Assembly (NCBI GenBank): GCA_017163975.1
Contig: JAFFSR010000221.1
Coordinates: 4,030,001-4,094,000 of the forward strand
Length of the DNA stretch: 64,000 bases
Origin: Anastatus disparis
Taxonomy: Eukaryota > Arthropoda > Insecta > Hymenoptera > Eupelmidae
Reading direction: 5' to 3'
The translations under genes were made by a program, and so were the position numbers. Shown here piece by piece: positions 49,871 to 61,323 of the stretch (position 1 is its first letter; every line of letters begins with the position of its first letter). The notes under the pieces were generated by a model. It saw nothing but the letters and a program-made list of their open reading frames with translations. It was not told the DNA's origin and did not search any database.

Positions 49871-52670
49871 ATTAAACATTGAATATTAACGCAAGTTCAA
49901 GGGTATACTTAATAAATTTCAATATACAATGTTCTAATAAATATTTGCTCTTGAGAAGAAATTCATTAAAAATAATTGTCTTCGGTGAATTATATTATCT
50001 AACAATCGTAAATTGTCTGCGTTTAAAAATATTACGCGCCTTAGAAAAAGGCCTATAATTTTAAAATATCTATTTAGCTCGCCGTATTACGTACTAGAAA
50101 TAACATTAAATTATTTTTACCTTCGTTTTGCAATATTTTTTTATATAAACAAAAAATACTTACATAATTATTTTTTTTTCTTAAATTCAGATCATTATTA
50201 CTTCCTTCGACATTTTTTTTATAAACGCGATACCGCAAAAAAAAGACTTTTGAAACATCAGATTTCGATCACAAACAATTTGGAATTTAATAATTGCTCT
50301 AATAATACAATAAAAAAAAGTTGTTATTAAACTATTATTGCACGTAAAACAGGATATATAGCCATTAAGAAACCTCCTCAAACTATAAGAAGAAAAGGAG
50401 AAAAAAAAATCAAGAGAAAAAGACGTATGTAATTTGCAGTAAGTCAGTCTAGCCTTGCGCATAAAAGGAGCCTCCTGGTGTTGTCGTTTTAGATTTGAGA
50501 AAGCACTTTTGTCGTTGCATGTGTGGTATGCGTATTGATGCACGCACTTTACACGCACGCATGTATATAGGACATATATTAACTTTTAAAACGCAAGTGG
50601 TATTACAGATCTCTCTGCCCTTTTTATTTTTTTTTTTTTATCTCACTTGACATTGCTTCGCGCAGTGAAAATTTCCAAGAACGTTAGCCCGCGGCTCTGA
50701 AAAAGAGAAGCCTATTTAAGATTGTATGGATAAGTGGCTCGCAAAGTCGATCGTCGTGTATATGTAAGACGCCTATGTTAAAAAAGACTTGCTTGTTCAG
50801 ACTCTTGATGTGTATATGGGAAAGAATCGATTTTTTATACTGTACAGGCTTTTTTTTATAACTTCTCGTAGATATTATATGCCTTCGTACTTTTAAAGTT
50901 AAATAAAAAACTTTAATAATGCAAAATTGAAAAAAAAGTAGCTATTTCAATTAATTTTTGCTGCAACGATAATCTTATAATATAATTTTAAACAACAAAT
51001 TTGCAAAGCACTGTAATTTAATTTTGTAGGTTTATCTTATCAATTAGATTATTTAGAGTAGATCTACATAATTAATATTATTAATTTTATTGTTTACTCA
51101 GACTATACATTATGGATTATTTTATCTATAAACATCTTTTTTTGCAGTTTAATTAATTCTTATAATTTAACATTGTATGCAATACATTTAACGTCAATAA
51201 TACAAATTGATCGCTGATGTGCATATTTAATTATAATGAGATATGAAATCACAATAAACGAACGCCTACACGCCATTATTTTGATAACGACTCATAATGA
51301 CTTAATGAAACCTATTATAAAAGAATGTACATCAATTCAGTAACATTTCTTTAATTTCTCCTCTTAGAAAATCATTATCCATTTAATAAAAAAATGCGTG
51401 GATAAAAAATTTAAAAATAAGATAATTTTTTTGCCAGCCACTCAATCTTCATTATTTATCTTTTTAAGCAAATTGAAAATACAAATAAAATAAGAAGGAA
51501 TAAAATTTCTAATATGCGCTTCCATGTTTTTCATTTGCAAATATGTAAATACGAAGATAAAAATAAAAAAAATTTGCATTGAAAACCTTAGCAAATAATA
51601 AATCAACAAAAGAGCAAAGCAAAGAATTTTCATTTGAGAAAAGAAAAAAAAATAAAGAAGTACAAATCCTTCATCACAAAAGTAAACTTACAACTACAAA
51701 AAAAAAAGAAGGCAGCATAACGTTCTTGTTAGAGGACACTCATAGCAACCTCCGCACTTGCCGAGATCCGATGATCAAACGATATGTTAATATTCATTCA
51801 TAGACACACGTATCCCAGAAAGCTATAACGATTCCGTTGGCCTTCTCCTCACATTTTATAAGCGCCGTTGTACATCCCAAGAAAGCACATGGTGTAGTCT
51901 TTTTTTTCTCCTCTTTCTCTTTCATCTCAATAAACAGAGAGAGATGACACCCACGCGTTGTTTTCAAGTATACAACGATAAAACGCGCGAGAGGCACAAG
52001 TGTCGAGTGAGAAAGAGCGTTATATGTATATATGTATATACACATGCGGCGGTATTGTCATAAAAGGAGCGGAGACACGTAACTCCGAAGGCTTTAATAC
52101 TTGCTGCCGTTGTGATAATCATGCACGTTTCACATATGCTTTGTATACATAACAAGAGAACCAATATTTTACATTAAAAAAAAAAAACTGAAAACTTTTT
52201 TTATTTTACCTCATACTAAGCTCCACGTACAATTTACTGATAAGTCAAGTTTTTATGATTTGTAATTTTATTCTTGTTTTGTAAAATGAAACAATTTTTT
52301 TTTTCATAAGTAAGTCACCGTATTGTTTGTTATGATAGTTATAATGACGTTATGTTGCGTGCACAGTGAGAGATAATTTACAACATGACGTCATGAGCTG
52401 CTCTGCAGTATCATCTGTTTAAAAGATAACTGTACACATATTTGTCAAAGTTTATGATGTAAATATTCTTTGTTTACGCTTTTAGGTGCGCCAGAATACG
52501 TTAGATAAGGATTGTATATCTTAAAATATCGTTTTTATTATGTTTGTTCATGAATACATGATTTTACTCTCGTTTTTGATAAAATTCAAATTAATTAAAT
52601 TTAAGTTATTATTCGATCGAATAATAGTAGCAGAATAGTATATGATATAATAACAGTACAAGGGAATAAA
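49867..52670. other. AT-rich intron with CpG patches near 50430-50800 and 51740-52130
   Basis: The patches hold ACGTTAGCCCGCGGCTCTG and CATGCGGCGGTATTGTC. The open frames here (50013-50330, 50187-50558, 51794-52045) overlap on opposite strands without domain signatures. No gene is supported. Confidence 0.4.
52384..52395. promoter_or_regulatory. CRE-like palindrome
   Basis: CATGACGTCATG contains a full TGACGTCA cAMP-response/bZIP site inside a 12-base palindrome. A related TGACGTTA lies about 40 bases to the left. The binding role is inferred from the motif only. Confidence 0.4.
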
Positions 52671-52674
52671 GTAG

Positions 52675-52765
52675 CATATTTGTCCCGAGGATATAGGGGG
52701 TTTGCAACCCAAGCGAGTGAAGCGAAACGAGGGTCGTGATCACCCGAGGGAAAAATCAACTTGGC
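52675..52765. repeat. Weak GC-rich foldback
   Basis: TTTGTCCCGAGG on the left pairs imperfectly with CCCGAGGGAAAAATC on the right around a loop containing AAGCGAGTGAAGCGAAACGA. It resembles the arms of the stronger foldback at 53152-53268, 400 bases away, and may be a decayed relative. Confidence 0.35.
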
Positions 52766-53151
52766 TCTCGTGTGGCCACTATATACTAAAAAACTCAAAC
52801 ATGTATGTAATTAGGAACATCAAGTATTGAGGATAATGAACCGTGTGAAATAAAAAATCAAAAACAGAAAATAAATGCATAACAAATTTGAGATATAAAA
52901 ACAGATATCAAATGTATTATTAAATCCTGTTCAATATATTATACTTAAATAATACCAATATCTAAATTAATAAATAAATTTTTGTTTAAAAATTAATAAA
53001 TTTAAAAAAATTTAAATAGGTTCACAACGTGCTTATTAAAATTCCATAATTCTCAATTGAATTTAAAAGTTTAAATTATAAATGTAATCTGATAATTATT
53101 AAATTCTATAATCAAAATGTTTAATATTTTCAAATGAATAATAGTATATTA

Positions 53152-53363
53152 CATACCAAGGGAGGTAAAGTACTGGCGAGTCCATAGCACATATAATTGC
53201 CACCTCGAGCCGAAGGCGAGGGTGGCAAATATGTGCTATGGGCTCGCCATTTTACCTCCCGTGGTGTGTATGCTATTTTTCGCCATACCCGGGCCGAAAA
53301 TACAACTTTTGTTTTTCGGTGCCGGGACGAAAGTTGTGCTTTCGGGCAGGGTATGGCGAAAAC
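53152..53363. mobile_element. Double-hairpin foldback element
   Basis: The first hairpin (53152-53268) has arms of about 50 bases. The left arm has GGGAGGTAAAGTACTGGCGA, TCCATAGCACATAT and TTGCCACCTCG, matched by the reverse complement of CGAGGGTGGCAAATATGTGC, CTATGGGCTCGCC and TTTACCTCCC. The second hairpin (about 53276-53363) pairs TTTTCGCCATACCC with GGGTATGGCGAAAA and, inside, CCGAAAATACAACTTT with AAAGTTGTGCTTTCGG. The GC content is far above the flanks. The frame at 53197-53385 is a by-product of the palindromes. The layout matches 9165-9348. Confidence 0.75.
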
Positions 53364-53731
53364 GATATTACTTCTTAAAATTTGAAATAATTTTTTAAAA
53401 TTATTTTATTTTTTATAACTTACTTTATTTCCCAAGTACAGAAGAGAAATGTTTCATTTTCGGTGTACTAATTTATTAATAAAATAAATAAATTACAAAC
53501 AAAATTAAAATTTTTCATTTTTTCTTTAAAATTTAACATTTTATTTTTTATAAATTAAACTTTTTTTTAATATACGCAACTTGTTTGTTGATTTCTATTA
53601 AAAATGAATACATATTTATCTTGTATTTGAAAAAAATGTAAAAAAAAATATCAACAGTTATAACCAGCTTAGAATATTCAACGCCCAACAGTTGACCAAT
53701 GTATACAAACATGTGCGCCTATATTGAGAAA

Positions 53732-53733
<2 letters not shown>

Positions 53734-53769
<36 letters not shown>
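53734..53769. repeat. (AT)n microsatellite
   Basis: AT dinucleotide run of about 36 bases. Confidence 0.95.
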
Positions 53770-53772
<3 letters not shown>

Positions 53773-56700
53773 AAATGATTTTGGTCGTTCGGTTATGGTT
53801 ATAAACGATTGTGAAATAGTACGTCTGGGTATACGTTCGTATGATGGGTGGTGGTTAACCCACGCGCTTAAAAAAAAAGCTCACATTTCACATTATTAAC
53901 GCTTTGTTTTCATTCATGCATGTTAAAAAATTTTTTATTTGACACGCGTGTTTATAAAGAAAAAAATCAAGAATTTTCAATTCTACATCTTGTCGAAGTA
54001 TTGGAGAACTGATTTAGAATGTTGCTTGAAATGTAGCAGCAACAATAATCGTTTGTCTTGTGGAATGTCTCGATGGTTTAGGTGGTTATAAGTATTCCTT
54101 AAAAAAAAAAATAAATTGTTTTTATGGTAAACCAGCTTTTGTTTTGCATTTTATAATGAAATATGCAGGATTTTTCTTAGACACCTTGTTATAATTTAAA
54201 TCAAGTAGTTTGATTATCACTATGGGTAGTATAATATTTCTTAGAAATAATTAAACAAGTAGTTTATGAATGGTTATAGAATTATCTACGCTTAACAATT
54301 TTCATTGTTTTCAATTCGCAATTTGAAAAAATAGAATTTCTTTTGAATATTAATACCAATATTGTTAACAGATGTTGAGTCCTTACATATATAGTAGACA
54401 TTCATATGGCTTATACTAAATTTACTTATGGATTTTCTAAGCAATATAATACTTTTGAAAAATATCCTTATTTATACTTTCACATGGTAATCCAAACACT
54501 TGCTAAATTCAATATTATGATTACTCTGCATGTTTCATAATAATACATAGACAAATCTTCCAAAAACTTGGTATTACATAACTCCTTTAAGCCAAAGTTA
54601 TTTTTGCATTTGAATATCGGTATGCTTATTTCTCGCTCCGAAGAAGAAAGTGTGATATATCAATAAAACCGGATTTCCGTCGTCGACGCGTTGCTATAAT
54701 AAACAGTCAAAAGCGTCGCGACAGTTTTACTGCTTCTGTGTATAAATCTCGTTTTCCAAGACACAAGAAAATCAAAACTATTTTATTTTCTTATGTGCTT
54801 GTTTTTTCTATTCTCTTTTGCCTATGAGACAAGAGAGAACGAGAGTGAAACCAAACATTCGCCTTCATCAGTTGGGTGTTTCTTTGACGGCTATTTTGCC
54901 GTTAACATTGTACGTACACGACGACAAGCGAAGCCTTATATTACTATTTCTTCGATCTTTGTCAAGTACAAGTATATTATGACTTCCAGACGTATAACAT
55001 CATCTAATGTTTCGTTTACGTTAAAGACTTTTAAAGTTTATTCTAACTCAGATTTTTATCACCGCATAATAGTCATCGCGTTTCGCGTAAACAGGTGCTT
55101 ATTTTCCTTTTGTTTAATAGAATGATTTTACTTTTTTTTCTAACGTTCACAATACTTTGAAAAAAAAAAATGTAAAAATTTTTTCATTATTTAATGGTAT
55201 ACACTGCCAAAGAGAAACTTGAAATATGTCTTTAATTATCTTTGAAATTACAGCAATTGCTTATGTCTTGTGCTTTTATTATTGGTTATTATAAAAGACT
55301 TTTCGTTTTATGTCATTTATAATCACTTGTTAAGTCGAGCATTAACTTTATATTTTCATTTCTCTTTTATTTTCGTATCGATGTTTTTAATTAAAATAAC
55401 ATTACAATTTAATCATGCAAGGTAATCTCGCGGCAGTTAAACATAATAAAATAAACATTAAATTGATTTTATTTCCAAAGAACAATGCGAAATTAAATAA
55501 TGTGACGAAAAAAAATGAAAGATTAAATTCAGTTATCTGTAAGACAAAATTAAACGAAAAAATAAAAGTTTATTCTTAAAAGTGCACTCGTAAAGCGAAA
55601 GGGTACTCTTACATATTTATATAGGCACTTGTATATGTATGTATATATATAACTTTAGGTGCCAAAGCGCGAGGAAAAATAATATCTTTTTTTCTCTCTC
55701 TCTCTTTGCTGCCGAACTCCTCGTTAAGTCGTTAAAGTTTTTCATTCGTTCGCTTTTATACTTGCGCGCTTGTAAAGCACTTCTTAAAGTTAAAATAATC
55801 TGACGATGGCGCGAAAGACGTTTACTTTTCTTCGCTGGTCTCCCATTATTGCTTTGGGAAAATAGACTTTGTGTTTTAGGTTGTTATTATTCTTGTTTTA
55901 AAATCAAATATTATTTCAGGAATTTGAAAGATCGAATAAATGATTTGTAAATGTTAAGAAAAATAATAGGATGGACTTTAAATTGATTGTTGAAATTTAT
56001 AAATAATTTGATGCTTTTAATAAATAATGTTTAGATTTTACTAAAAATTTTTTATATATGCATAGATACTAAGTTTTGTAATGATAGATTGTATAAAGCA
56101 ATGAAATAATTATCAATTTTGTAAAAGCATTAATTGACTAAAAAATTAAAATTTTTACTATTAAAAAAAGAATAAATAAAAATTATTATTTTATGTTCCC
56201 ATATGTATAATCTAATTGTATTTTTTTTATGTTTCAGGTGAGTTGCAGACTTTCGTTATTTGTTTTATATCCCCGGCTACGTAAGTTTAATATTTAATCA
56301 AAACTACAGTAGCTTGGCACATACCTAATTATACTGTAAATAACGGTCTTACACATTATTACAGTTAATCGAATATTTTATATCCTCAAACTTATACACT
56401 GGAAAATTATTCTTATAATAATTAAATTCTGAAATTTTCATTAACTCTCAAGTTGTTTTATAATTTTCAGATGAAAATTTTAAACTTTAATTTAAGCTTT
56501 TAATTCGTATAATTTGACAAATGTTAACTTTTACATGCACAAGACTTAAATGAATTACTATAATTTTACAAAAGATTCACTCAATGAAAGTAGATCATTT
56601 AATTTTTTTCACAATGGTAAAAATAATATCAACGAATTCTTCGTTTAAGCAAAAAAACTATTGCACGCAATTAGCTAAAAATGTTTAATCACTTTTAACA

Positions 56701-58270
56701 CACGACACGTACGAGTATACTGCGGTATGACCTGGAAATCGCAGATTCGCAATTCATGTTTAATTTTCACTTCTGAAGTGAAAAGTCTGTGTACTTAAAG
56801 AATATGGGATAACTTTGAGGAAAAAAAATGAATACAGTCACTGATTTTAATTTTTCTAAAATAATTTTAAACAAAAGCATCTAGTAGCAGACGATTGTCG
56901 TTTCTTTATAAGTTAAAATGACTTTATAATTTTTAAGCTTGGTTAATTAGCATTTATTAATTTATTTTAATTATAACTATAAATAATTAATAAAATTCAA
57001 TGCTAGATTTATGATTTTAACAAGTTCAAACATTAGCAGCAATGTCAGTGAATTAATTAACGTATCATAGTTTCATAATTAGCATTTTCATATCCTTGTT
57101 CCAAATGTCAGTACGATTAAAAATCATTTCTGATAAAAAAAAATTTTCATTTTTTTTTTCAATTTCATTGAATGAATAACGATAATTGATTTTCATCTCC
57201 ATTGTTGTGCAACAAATTTTCAATACAGTAACGGTGCAATAAGTTATAATTGCTGCTGTTAACGAAGTCGGACGTAACGCATTCAAGAATCTTGTTAAAC
57301 AACCCATTATCGGAGAAAATGTCGAGCTGACAGTTTTAAAACTTGAATTTAAAAAAAAATATCGAACTACTTGAAATATATTTGGTTGATATTAGTGACA
57401 AATCGATCTACTTTACAGTTATTACATAAACTTTATACAAAAAATATCATGCCACATGACTACTTTAGATTACTTCTGTTGGTGGTTTGGAATGTACACA
57501 TAGAAAATCATTTAAAAAACTACGGTCAGTCAAATTACAACGTAAGTGTGTATTGAAATGTCGATTGAAATGATCGCATTATATATCCATGCATATAATA
57601 TGGCGTAACTAAGAGGCCAACAACAAGTTTAACGTGGGCGACGACACATTTCTCAAGGAATTCATAAAAAAGAAATAAAACCCTGTAATATAATTTCCGA
57701 CGTTCGATTGAGTTTTTCCACATACTAAATTCATTATGTTTTCTTAATGCACTGTCTTTAAAAGCTTTTATGATTTAAATTTTAATCCAGTTAATTTAAT
57801 TGGCATCCTTTCTAAATTATGGCATCATCGGATTGATACGGCAAAGTCAAATAGTAAATTAAACGTCCGAAGGAAATCGTTGCGTTTGATAGCTATAAAA
57901 GTAAGATGAAAAAAAAAGGAACATTGAAAATCTTGAATGACATAAAATTGGATATCAAATCAATCTCTGGAGTACTTGAAAATTATTTCATGCGAAATTT
58001 ATGCGACGAATTTTGAAATCTATTAAATTTCAAATTATTAAGTGATTATTTTTTTTATTCATGTCATAACATACTTCTTCAAGTAGATTGTGAATCGTGC
58101 CTGTCGTATATAATTATGTTCAATAATAGAAAATGAAAATGTTGAAATTAAATTATTTAAAATTCAAATGCATAAATTCAAAAAGTTTATTTTATACAAA
58201 ATTTCTTTTATATTTAAAACAATTGATAATTTATCCAATTAATAATGTTTTATCTAAAATTATTAACTAA
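53770..58270. other. AT-rich intron with CpG patches near 54650-55120 and 55570-55860
   Basis: The 54793-55125 plus-strand frame starts with a hydrophobic, signal-like run (MCLFFLFSFAYETRENESET) and its first half has CpG-rich codons. It has no Kozak support, splice sites or recognisable family, and I do not call it a gene. The rest is low-complexity. Confidence 0.4.
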
Positions 58271-58278
58271 AATAAAGT

Positions 58279-58690
58279 GGGTGGGGCTCGAACATTAGAA
58301 TGTTTTTTATTTAATTAACATTTATTTAGAAGTTCATATAAATTATGTGCATATCGAGACTGTTCATTTATTCATTTTAGAATTTTCATTTTTTCAGCGA
58401 CTGAAGTAACGAAAATAACTAATGCGAGTAAAGCATTTTAGAATATTCACTTTATCGAAATAAGAAGTAGCAAAATAAATTTACTTCTAAATTAATAATA
58501 AACTATATCAAGATTTCGAAAAAATTCTAAATATTTTAATCGAATAATTTGAGATTATCACTACTGCTTTTTGAAATCATGAAAATTCATTATTACTTTA
58601 TTCTAAATTATGAAATACGCTATTCGTAATTGTGGCACTCTAAATAAATATTCATTAAATAAAAAACATTCTAATGTTCGAGCCCCACCC
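58279..58690. mobile_element. 412 bp MITE with ~50 bp TIRs and 8 bp target duplication
   Basis: Both ends carry GGGTGGGGCTCGAACATTAG followed by AATGTTTTTTATTTAAT and TTTATTTAGA in inverted orientation, nearly identical for about 50 bases. AATAAAGT lies directly outside each end (58271-58278 and 58691-58698), an exact 8 bp duplication. An 8 bp duplication fits hAT (or P) superfamily non-autonomous elements, but the terminal GGGT lacks the usual CA start, so the superfamily is tentative. The near-perfect TIRs and target duplication suggest a young insertion. There is no internal ORF. Confidence 0.88.
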
Positions 58691-58789
58691 AATAAAGTGA
58701 AAAAAATTTTTTTAATTTTAAAATTTTCTTAAAAGTTATTTTTTATTTTTATAACAATTAAACAAGCTAGAGTATTGATCGAAAAAGAT

Positions 58790-60010
58790 TCCGTAAAAAC
58801 AAAAAAACAAACGAGTAGATTAACTCGAGAAACGTGTCCAATGCATAAAAGAGGATCGAAAGGTTGCTGATTGAGATTGACAATTAGGGCACACAGAGAA
58901 ATCCGAAGCGCGTAAAGGGAACGCTAAGCGGACACACAGATCAGTGACGGTAAAGTAACTTATCCATACTGCTTTATATCTTTTGGAATTGTTCGATCGA
59001 CTCTTAACTGTTCGTAAACATGTATACCGATATTCACACGTTACGTACGTTTCTCTGGCTCGTTGTTTAAGTGAAAATCGCATTAAAAATGTGCACGATG
59101 CTTTCGAATATAAATTTATTAAAAAGTTAGAACGTGGAATTTCTCATACACGTGTATGTGTACGCTATATGGGGAGATTTTATTACATTGTAAGCTAGAC
59201 TTCTACTTTTTTTTTTCTCTTCTGGTAAGGCCAGACTTTCACTGTGACATGAATTTTATATAGTAACAGTATTTTATACCGAGGAAATTGTTAGTTTTAA
59301 ATCCTTCTTAGCATTGATTTCCATGCATAAGTATACGAGAGACAGGAGTAGCAAACTACATTGTATTCATGCTCGCTAAGTACTACTTTTAAAATTAACA
59401 TAATCAAATTGAAATATCTCGTTAATTCTTTAAAAAAAAAAAAAGAATTTTTTTTTAAACTGACGGTTTATTTTTCAATTTTAGGCATTTTATACGGATA
59501 CTTTTTATCGTCGATAAAGATATTTGAATATAATTATAGTTTTGGTTATATTTGTTTTCTCCGCTTATTGAAATGTAGATTAGCTCGACCTCATAACTGG
59601 CTCAAACTTTTTTCAAGTTTATAACCCAGTATCAAACTTATTTGGTGATCGATATCTCGTTCATATCCCCTGATGAGGTTATCATTTTGCGCATATTTTA
59701 AAAATAATTTGATGCATCAAGAAATACATGATGAATTCCTTGTAACGCGCGTATATAACTTAAACGTAATCAGTAAGCAGAAGTTATGCGATCGATTCCA
59801 TTTAAAGACGTTCGACTGGATTTTTAAAAGACGAAATTCCGGGGGCTCGTGTTTGGTTAAAAGTTTAGGAACAAGTTTAAAATTTAATTGTACAAAATCG
59901 ATTACCTCGGCGTACACTTGCATTGCAGCCTTTCTAATTTACTGAACTATTCGACGAGAGCAAGAGATTGTTGCTGAACTTTCCGAAATTTCTTATTAGA
60001 TACTGCGGTT
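58790..60010. promoter_or_regulatory. Two CpG-richer complex-sequence patches
   Basis: About 58790-59200 (GTGACGGTAAAGTAACTTAT, CACGTTACGTACG) and about 59540-60000 (GTAACGCGCGTATATAAC, TGTACAAAATCGATTACCTC). Open frames of 70-90 codons occur on both strands, which suggests non-random sequence, but there is no protein signature or splice framing. They look like conserved non-coding elements (inference). Confidence 0.3.
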
Positions 60011-60930
60011 TATTAAATTAATTACGCGAAGAGTCATAACGAAATTATGCCAAGTTTTTTTAAGGTAGCTTTTTTTAAACGTAATAATATCATCTTGTGA
60101 GCTTAAGTAATCAATTAATTAAAGTTCAAAACTTACTTTAAATTCTAAAAATAAGCTCTGACTCTGTTACCTAATCAAGTTTGATTAAGCTATCAGTTAG
60201 ACTAACAAAGATTCTAATGAGATCATTATAATTTTTGATGAGCAGTAAAAGTTTATTCAACAGAAAATTTATCTTCTATTTGAAAATTTATCTTATGTCT
60301 TTTAGATAAATAATAATTCAAAAATAAATATTACTAAATTAAAGAAAAAATTTAAACGAATTTTTAAAAGCTTTGAGTGTAAACAAAACTTTCTTCTTTT
60401 CCAATTCCACGTATCGCGTTCGCATGTCCAAGCCTATATATCATATTGCCACACCTGTACTACGTTATAGTTTGAAGGTTATTTTAAAATACTTAATTTT
60501 TTGCAAAATTTGTTTTTATTTTTTTTAACTTGTAAAATAATCAAAAAAAACAATATTAAAATCAAGAAAATAAAAAAAATTTAATTATTTGGAATGTAAA
60601 TATATTTAAGATTTTCTAATTATTTCCTCTTTTGATTCAACATTCTAACGGTGAAACAAATCAAACCTCGCGTAAAAATATTGTGATTTTCATTGTGATA
60701 GTAACTCAACGATTTCTAAAAAGGCATACATCTCTTACCCAACTCAAAGTCAATCCCTAAAAAATTAACAACTTTCACTCCTTCATAATATCCAAGTTAA
60801 TCTTATATCAGTATAGAAAAAAAAAGAAGCACAGTTAAAACCTCACCCTGATCCGCAGCTTTTAAATCTTCATATAAAACTTCGTCAAAAGTGAATAAAA
60901 CGTCTATGGTAAGCAAATATCAGGCTATCA
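60011..60930. other. AT-rich intron sequence
   Basis: No exon, RNA gene or repeat recognised. Confidence 0.45.
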
Positions 60931-61028
60931 CGCTAGGCTTTTATCATATATCGTCGAGCGTTTAAACATTATCGAAAGGTGTGCACATACAACGATAAAA
61001 ATACATTCACACATATATGCTATACGTT

Positions 61029-61063
61029 TATATATATATATATATATATAGTGTATATATATA

Positions 61064-61102
<39 letters not shown>
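61029..61102. repeat. Compound (TA)n-(TG)n microsatellite
   Basis: A TA run (61029-61050), a short mixed spacer, then an uninterrupted TG run (about 61071-61102). Confidence 0.95.
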
Positions 61103-61105
<3 letters not shown>

Positions 61106-61263
61106 AAGAAAAAGAGGAAGCATTCGTTACAAGATCTTTCGCGTGCCTTTCTCTCTAACCGGTGCATGCATGTGCATAAAAGAAAAGAGCTAACCTCCCA
61201 CTGCACCTTTATGTATATATGTATGTATATAGATACACATACTCTCTCTCTTTTAAGAGCCAT

Positions 61264-61323
61264 ATGCAGCAGCAGCATAGCGGCCGCGATCGACCTAGCG
61301 ACCTACTCAGGAGAGAGTTCGTG
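61264..61323 (+). CDS. Weak candidate third alternative first exon (20 codons)
   Basis: ATG opens MQQQHSGRDRPSDLLRREFV and reaches a donor-like GTG|GTGGGT in phase 0. The frame sits in a locally GC-rich stretch (CATAGCGGCCGCGATCGACC) right after a CAG run and an AT-rich flank. This resembles the setting of the 37844 exon, and the phase is the same. It is short, the donor is imperfect and there is no independent support. Confidence 0.25.

Noticed and set aside
53197..53385. Arg/Gly-rich 62-codon frame
   Set aside because: It lies inside the GC-rich double hairpin. Open frames are expected on both strands of such palindromes.
54793..55125. Plus-strand 110-codon frame with a signal-peptide-like start
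   Set aside because: The hydrophobic start is driven by T-rich sequence. There are no splice, Kozak or family signals, and the second half is AT-driven.
59673..59945. 90-codon plus-strand frame in a CpG patch
   Set aside because: The minus strand is open over the same span and no domain or codon-level signal separates it from conserved non-coding sequence.
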